Source: Trebouxia sp. TZW2008
Lineage: Eukaryota; Chlorophyta; Trebouxiophyceae; Trebouxiales; Trebouxiaceae
Assembly: GCA_002118135.1 (NCBI GenBank)
Contig: BDIU01000033.1
Coordinates: 124,001 to 188,000 of the forward strand
Length of the DNA: 64,000 nt
Direction of reading: 5' to 3'
Both the position numbers and the translations under genes were made by a program. Under the pieces are notes generated by a model. The model ran no database searches. It worked only from the letters and a program-made list of their open reading frames with translations, and had not been told where the DNA came from. Each line of letters starts with the position of its first letter. Positions within the stretch are counted from its first letter, which is position 1. Shown here piece by piece: positions 59,701 through 64,000 of the stretch.

Positions 59701-60468
59701 GCCAGAGACAACAACTGACGTGATGCCAGCTGACAGCGCCTTGGCAGTTGCCCGTTGTATCTGTTTTGGGTAGATAGGGCTGATCTCAGTCCCTCCGTCA
59801 TACTCAAGTCCGCCTGCATGGCATGAATTGACACTTATGTCAGGTACTATCGCATGTCAGTAGCTCCAATGTTTCTGGCAATGCAATGCAATGCAGGTCA
59901 GATTTGAGCAACCCAGGTCAGCTTTGAGCAACCGAGCAGCTCAAAAATACACTGCCAACAGGACGCCTAGAGATTCACCAGCAGACTAGCCTTGTCATCG
60001 TGACATGCCAGCGCTGTCATCTGCTCACCATCGAGCAGCTCGTACTGGCCTCCGACTATGTCTCTGAGCTCACCAGGCAGGTCACAGAAGGGCGGCAAAG
60101 CGTGAGTGGCCGGTCCGCAAAGCCTGAACACGGCAACCTCCGCCAGGCCTGTCCGTTGTACGCAAGCGTTGACGAAGTGAGTGGTGCCCAGCATGCAGGC
60201 AGACACATCTTTCGCATCTGCAAGCAAGATCAGTATCATGCATTTAAACGACCAAGTGACTCGAACCGCGCACGAACTTCAGTGTCGAACCTGTGGAGCA
60301 GCTCTGCAACGCTGCAGTGATTGCCTTTTGCACGCTCGACACGACGTCGTTGCTGGTGCCATGTTTAAAAGCGCCTTTCACTTTGCTGCCGTGCAACACG
60401 ACGGCGTCGGTGTTCGTGCCGCCAACGTCGACGCCAAGTCTCACCGTCATCGCGTCTTGTGCTCGCAT
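48580..60468 (-). CDS. Hydantoinase/oxoprolinase (HyuA)-DUF917 fusion protein
   Basis: HyuA-type enzymes are ATP-dependent amidohydrolases acting on cyclic imides such as hydantoin or 5-oxoproline; DUF917 proteins often sit beside them in bacteria. A 19-exon model keeps phase throughout and gives 1047 residues: 60468-60291, 60217-60029, 59813-59634, 59310-59176, 58615-58469, 57401-57264, 56802-56718, 56276-56182, 55848-55762, 55127-55000, 54481-54350, 53950-53287, 52836-52761, 52208-52064, 51307-51179, 50585-50463, 50027-49832, 49220-49032, 48707-48580. Hallmarks of the HyuA half are 'VRLGVDVGGTNTDAVVL', 'GTTHFVNACVQR', 'DGIVVDIGGTTTDVGVL', 'GGGSIVRW', 'ALVFGGKTCTATD' and 'DVPVIVVGGGAGLCETALKG'. 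Hallmarks of DUF917 are 'GCGGGGSCHRAKLKLLQSL', 'YMGAPTVSIEKL', 'EIGGGNGLEALTVAASMGLP', 'STTDGFARG', 'FQNENLAL' and 'LRVVGPQAFGLDEV'. A Gln-rich insert lies between the halves. The real substrate is unknown. ATG 60453 is an alternative start. Confidence 0.93.
49480..49830. repeat. Three donor-side copies of the end of exon 17 (hydantoinase gene)
   Basis: The end of exon 50027-49832 ('LALQIGQAVELARSQKADPV' to 'VVFR') is copied at about 49800-49700, 49675-49590 and 49560-49480. The units keep CAACAGGGTCTGCC and CAGGCTAGCTCAAC but not an open frame throughout. Confidence 0.88.
51330..51690. repeat. Two acceptor-side copies of DUF917 exon 15
   Basis: Exon 51307-51179 ('VAGEIGGGNGLEALTVAASM') is preceded by near-copies at about 51490-51360 ('VAGEMGGGNRLQARNAAAAL') and 51660-51530 ('VARGIHGGNGLKALNVAAAM'). 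Both keep frame but have altered key residues (GGGNGLE to GGGNRLQ or GGNGLKA); period about 165 bp. Only the last ends with 'GRAFPELQ' and a usable donor. Confidence 0.9.
53287..53950 (-). other. Gln-rich insert between the HyuA and DUF917 halves
   Basis: One exon begins 'VVALDEVPLAYLPGGVVRLH', the end of HyuA, and finishes 'GWLVTEAHVEALAIG', the start of DUF917. Between them lie about 165 residues dominated by Gln, including two CAG/CAA runs (53640-53713 and 53489-53513). Such a spacer is absent from bacterial HyuA and DUF917 proteins. It is probably a disordered linker. The length is likely to vary between strains. Confidence 0.85.
55617..55728. repeat. 16-bp satellite, seven units
   Basis: GCACTTAGTCAGCATT and one-base variants repeat seven times head to tail in intron 9 of the hydantoinase gene, directly before exon 55848-55762 on the plus-strand map. 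No spacers, so not CRISPR. Confidence 0.95.
56119..56155. repeat. (GGCAG)n tract
   Basis: Seven GGCAG units in a hydantoinase-gene intron, just downstream of exon 8. Confidence 0.95.
57402..57690. repeat. Two dead acceptor-side copies of the 'DIGGTTTDVGVLQQG' exon
   Basis: The live exon is 57401-57264. At about 57560-57420 a copy reads 'DGMVVDIGGATTT' and is then thrown out of frame by a small deletion; at about 57690-57570 another reads 'DSIVVYIGGTTADVGVLQQG' and then diverges. Period about 150 bp. Confidence 0.9.
57740..58460. repeat. Six 117-bp donor-side copies of the end of exon 5 (hydantoinase gene)
   Basis: AGCAGCAAGCTGGTGA or a variant occurs at about 57822, 57936, 58053, 58172, 58289 and 58404; each unit has ACCTGACAGGCCTGACAGCT, the complement of the 'LSGLS' end of exon 58615-58469 plus donor. 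Very regular. Confidence 0.92.
58775..58985. repeat. Two copies of a 120-bp unit in intron 4 (hydantoinase gene)
   Basis: GCCACAGGAAGAGTCCCAGC (58800) and GCCACAGGAAAAGTCCCAGC (58919), followed in both by TCATGACAGnTGTGCTnA and CAGCACTACATCT. Confidence 0.88.
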
Positions 60469-60778
60469 GGTTGCAGTTGTGGTTGGCGGTTATGAGGCGC
60501 AGACCTGGAACCGATGCGTGGGCAGCCGCGGTCAGTCTGAAGCCCAATATAACCCCGATATGCCCAGAACCATGCGTCAACCCGTGGCAGATGTTTGACC
60601 ACAACGAGCACGTCGAGGCGATCGCAATGCTTTGAGCAGTTGACCGTTGACCGAGGCACTTGCGCGATTACTAAAGAAGCAGCAGACGCAGCTGCTGGTT
60701 TCGGAGCCTGGCAAGGTCTGTGCAGCTTTGTAACTTTGTGCAACTTTGCCGTCTGTAAAAACTGCCGTTAACCGCAAC
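60469..60778. promoter_or_regulatory. Divergent promoter of the hydantoinase and AHAS small-subunit genes
   Basis: Only 310 bp separate the two start codons, so the genes probably share a bidirectional promoter. No clear TATA box. The region is richer in CpG than its surroundings (for example CGTCGAGGCGATCGC at 60610). Confidence 0.6.
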
Positions 60779-63700
60779 ATGGCTTTTCCCGTGAGTCACG
60801 CATCCAATGTATTGCACCGCCCCCCGGCGCCAACGGTGTTTGCCTCGAGCGTCGCTAGGCCGTCCCAAGCTGCCTTGACATGTGCGCCGACGGGTCGTAG
60901 CCACACTGTGCATGGCTTCGCCAGAGGGCAGTCTGCTCGTAATGGCCCTCAAAGTGCATCAAAGCTCTCGAGCCGAAGATTACCGTCTCAGGTAGCAAGC
61001 CGAAGTGCACCTCGCAACCCACCTCTGCAGGTGCTCTCGAGTAAAGCCTCGCTTGTGTTTGGCAGACCTTGAGATCAGCCGTTCACCGTGTCATTTGGCC
61101 TGCAGACAGCAGCGGCCACAGAGGCAAACACTGCAGAAGCTTCGACTGCAGGCCAGGCAAGAGGCCTTACAGATGCTTGCGCTGCCACGTCAGTGCAATG
61201 CTTGCATGACCATGATCATGTCGCAAACAGGAAGTGGATTGCTGTGTCACTGATGGAACTTGTGTCGCGTGCAGGAAGGTTACGATGTATATGTATATGA
61301 GCCAGAGCCACTAGAAGCCGGAGTAACAAAGCACATTCTCTCTGTGTTTGTTGCTGATGAATCTGGCATGATTAATAGGATATGTGGAGTCTTTGCACGC
61401 AGAGGCAGGCCCTTCACAGCACAGTGCAATGTGCACATGACTATGTCCTCGCAAACAAACATCAATAGTTCTGGTCTCAGCATGGTATGTGGGGTCAGGT
61501 CGAGTTGATTTTGTTCTGCAGGAGCCAACATTGAGTCCTTAGCTGTTGGATTGAACATTGACAAGGCTTTGTTTACAATAGTGATGGAAGGCACAGATCA
61601 TGCAGTGGTAGGGCCGTCCCCTGATCTTCAAAGAACGATAGACCACTTATTTGTGTTCCAGCGTTGTGCGTCCAATACAAGGGACATTGTACAGAGCTGC
61701 ATGAGCCCAACACTGTCGCTTTGTGCCTCTTTCCATTACAGACTTGATGCTGTGCCCGCGCTGCTTTGCAAAGGCAAGAAGCTTGGCACAATGCATCGAC
61801 CTTGTAGTGCATTCTGAGACGCCTTCTGAGCGTGGATAGAGCCACAATACTCATCACTGTCTATGTCTGGCTGTCATGCGTTTGATGTCTTGTTGTGATG
61901 CATACAGGGCAACCTGGCAAAGCAGCTGGCTAAGCTAGTGAAGGTGAAGTATGTTGAGGACATCAGCCTTGCCAACAGAGTAGGTGTGCAGCTCGACCCA
62001 CCTTGACTGACTGTGCTCATGAGTGATGATCCCTGTATCGATCTAGTTGCTGCTGGATGTGCTCACAAGGCAAGCTCCAACGAGGACAACTCAGCAGCAT
62101 GCAGCATCACCCCAAAAGATGCTCATCTGCATGTGTTGCTTGCAAATTGTCAATGCTGCAGCCTCAACAGTACCAGCGGTTTGAAGCACTGTTCTGCTGA
62201 AAACTGTAACTCTGGACAGTACCAACTTCTTAGTGGCAGCTAGCGTAGGTGCTATGCAAGTAACAAACTTTCTGGGTTGTGCAGAGCGTGAGCTGGTGTT
62301 GATGAAGCTACGGGTGCCGCCAGGCCCTGCTAGGGCAGAAGTCATGCAGCTGGTGGATGTATTCAGAGCCCGAGTTGTGGATGTGTCAGAGAAGACCCTT
62401 ACTGTTGCTGTCACTGGTGATGCTGGCAAGGTAAGGCAAACATTGATTACCCAGTCCTGCTGTCTGTGCAAACATTTTTAAGCGTTTTCATGAACAGAGA
62501 GGGTGAAGGGCTCCAAATGCATGTCTGCTTACGCTTGTGGGAATGCAGCAAGGTTTTGTCTATCCTTGCTGCAAGCTAGTGTTGATGGTGTTCTTGATGG
62601 GGATCATTATGATCACGTCAGTCACAAGTGAGTGCCTGCGTGTGCCTACATGGAAAAGTTTCTGACACGGATTGCACTGTGTCCAAATCTCGAGTCCATA
62701 TGTACCGCTGCGCTGCAAACAACAGCTCTGCAGAGAGCCTTGGGCTAGTTCAACATTGCAGAGCTACCTAGGCACGGCAACGCTTGCCAATGGGCCCAGC
62801 ATGCTTTGCGCCTGATTTGGCTCATGCTTTCTTTACTGCTTTCCAGCAGACAACAGCTCTGCACTCGGCAAATTGAACACAGCAGAGGCGGCCAGCACTG
62901 GCAAGATCTGTCTGGAGCATGCACTGTGCCTGATTTGACTTACCACGTATGTTGCTTTGCTACAGACAATAGCTCTGCAAAGAGCCTTGAGCAAGTTCCA
63001 TGTTACAGACATGGCTGCCCAAGCAAGATCTGTCAGAGAACGCAGCATGCACTACATGCACTCTAGCTCAACAGCATGCACTCTAGCCTGAAGCACGCTG
63101 TGTTCTGCTGCAGACCACAGCACTGCAAAGAGCACTTGGCAAGTTCAACATCGCAGAAGTTGCACGCACTGGCAAAATTTGTCTGAAGCGTGGTGAGGCG
63201 CTGCTAGACATAGGGGGTTGGGGAGACGGACAGGCCAAACAGATGAGGGAGCAAAGGCAACACGGCCAAGCGCGAGCAGCTGCTGCAGAAGCTGACAGGG
63301 ACAATGGTAGTAATCATGGCAACGGGGCGGAGGCTGCTGCAGCAGGTGTTGAGCGTGGTGTTGATGAGGGGCAGGATGTATATGTCTCTGGTGGAAATGA
63401 CAAAGCAGGTCAGCGTTGTGCATAAATCTTTGTGAATGTGGCTCTGCAGAAGTATTGCTGTGTCAAATTGACTCCACAATTTCAGAATTGTGTTGTCATG
63501 AGCATCACTCAAATTTGAACTAATCTCACTAATTGCAACAAATCAGAATGACAATTCAGACAATCCTGCTTGATGTCTGCTACTGGAAGTACCTGTGCAT
63601 ATAGTTTTCATTCACAAAGCATTATTGAGTGTAAACTGTGTCTCAAGCGCTGTATGTGTGCAGGCGTATGGGATGCGATCAATGTGCTGGATGCAGCGTA

Positions 63701-64000
63701 TGAGAGCGGCAATTCTGAATTTCAGCCTAGAACGCTGTCCATAGTGGTGCAAGACAAGGCCGGTGTACTAAATGAGGTAGGTAGTCGTGAGTACAGCAGC
63801 AATGAGCACATACTTTAGCTCTCTAAAGTGCTAGGGCTTATTTACCCAAGTCTGGTCTTATCATTGTAGGTGTTGTTGGACTTATTTCTGCAAAACCTCC
63901 TGCTGGTCAAGTGCCAAGCAAAGCATGTTTCAACAGCACATAGCAGCAAGTGGGCACGCTGCCAAATCAACTTGTAACAGGCTCTGCATCTTGTGGGCTT
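60779..64000 (+). CDS. ilvH: Acetohydroxyacid (acetolactate) synthase small/regulatory subunit, 5' part
   Basis: This subunit activates acetohydroxyacid synthase and gives it feedback control by Val/Leu/Ile; in plants and algae it works in the plastid and has two ACT-containing repeats. Exon 1 from ATG 60779 encodes a Ser/Arg/Ala-rich transit-like peptide ('[20 protein letters not shown]') and ends at 60991 or 61030, both in phase with exon 2. The following exons are 61275-61404 ('[20 protein letters not shown]', 'VFARRG'), 61522-61607 ('[20 protein letters not shown]'), 61908-61983 ('[20 protein letters not shown]'), 62285-62430 ('[20 protein letters not shown]'), 63114-63408 ('[20 protein letters not shown]', then a low-complexity insert) and 63664-63776 (second repeat, '[16 protein letters not shown]'). 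All junctions keep phase. Exon 61275-61404 ends with a GC donor. The usual 'RRGYNIESL' reads 'RRGANIESL'. The rest of repeat 2 is past the window edge. Confidence 0.93.
62700..63112. repeat. Three dead acceptor-side copies of an AHAS small-subunit exon
   Basis: The live exon starts at 63114 with ACCACAGCACTGCAAAGAGC. Copies begin near 62716 (CAAACAACAGCTCTGCAGAG), 62851 (ACAACAGCTCTGCACTC) and 62966 (ACAATAGCTCTGCAAAGAGC), each going on with a version of '[17 protein letters not shown]' but with stops or frame losses. Spacing 115-150 bp. Confidence 0.9.

Noticed and set aside
60244..60275. GGTTCGAGTC on the minus strand, like a tRNA B box
   Set aside because: No A box at the right distance and no cloverleaf; it lies at the end of hydantoinase exon 1 and in intron 1.
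1..64000. A prokaryotic or phage gene cluster
   Set aside because: No long uninterrupted genes; every recognisable protein is split by consistent GT/GC-AG introns and several are eukaryote-specific (UBR4, CLN3).

Overview
This is nuclear DNA from an intron-rich eukaryote, most likely a chlorophyte green alga. The reading frames are cut into short exons (about 60-300 nt, a few longer) with GT-AG and some GC-AG borders. There is a plastid-type acetohydroxyacid synthase regulatory subunit with a transit-like N-terminus, a UBR4/BIG-type giant protein, a battenin (CLN3), and a TGTAA motif (the usual green-algal polyadenylation signal) just after one stop codon. I cannot name a species; a trebouxiophycean-like alga is a guess.

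Layout. (1) 33273 down to 1, minus strand: the N-terminal part of one giant gene for a UBR4/BIG homologue, which continues past the left edge. Anchors are an acidic stretch, an Arg-Gly segment, the UBR zinc finger (17191-18200), the beta-propeller-like region (about 9.3-14.1 kb) and the 'FPFDFFEKTRCISGEV' segment (8307-8546). (2) 37542 to about 35000 or lower, minus strand: an unrecognised single-pass membrane protein. (3) 38855-43882, plus strand: CLN3/battenin, 9 exons. (4) 44982-45489, plus strand: two adjacent single-membrane-span small proteins with similar membrane segments. (5) 47495-46460, minus strand: a CPYC glutaredoxin, 5 exons. (6) 60468-48580, minus strand: a hydantoinase/oxoprolinase-DUF917 fusion, for which I could build a phase-consistent 19-exon model of 1047 residues. 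(7) 60779 to beyond the right edge, plus strand: the AHAS (ALS) small subunit.

The genes do not form a pathway. Two pairs are divergent: hydantoinase/AHAS subunit (310 bp apart) and the membrane protein/CLN3 (1.3 kb apart).

The striking feature is in the introns. In nearly every multi-exon gene here, introns contain tandem arrays (period about 90-250 bp) whose units copy the edge of the adjoining exon together with its splice site. I count more than 20 arrays. In most, one copy is intact and the others have decayed (frameshift, stop, lost dinucleotide); in at least one (2875-3590, four units of exactly 188 bp) the copies remain open and spliceable. This looks like introns growing by tandem duplication of exon borders, captured at many ages. 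Two copies of a 175-bp MITE with TA target duplications and pogo/Tigger-like ends lie in UBR4 introns, one of them inside such an array.
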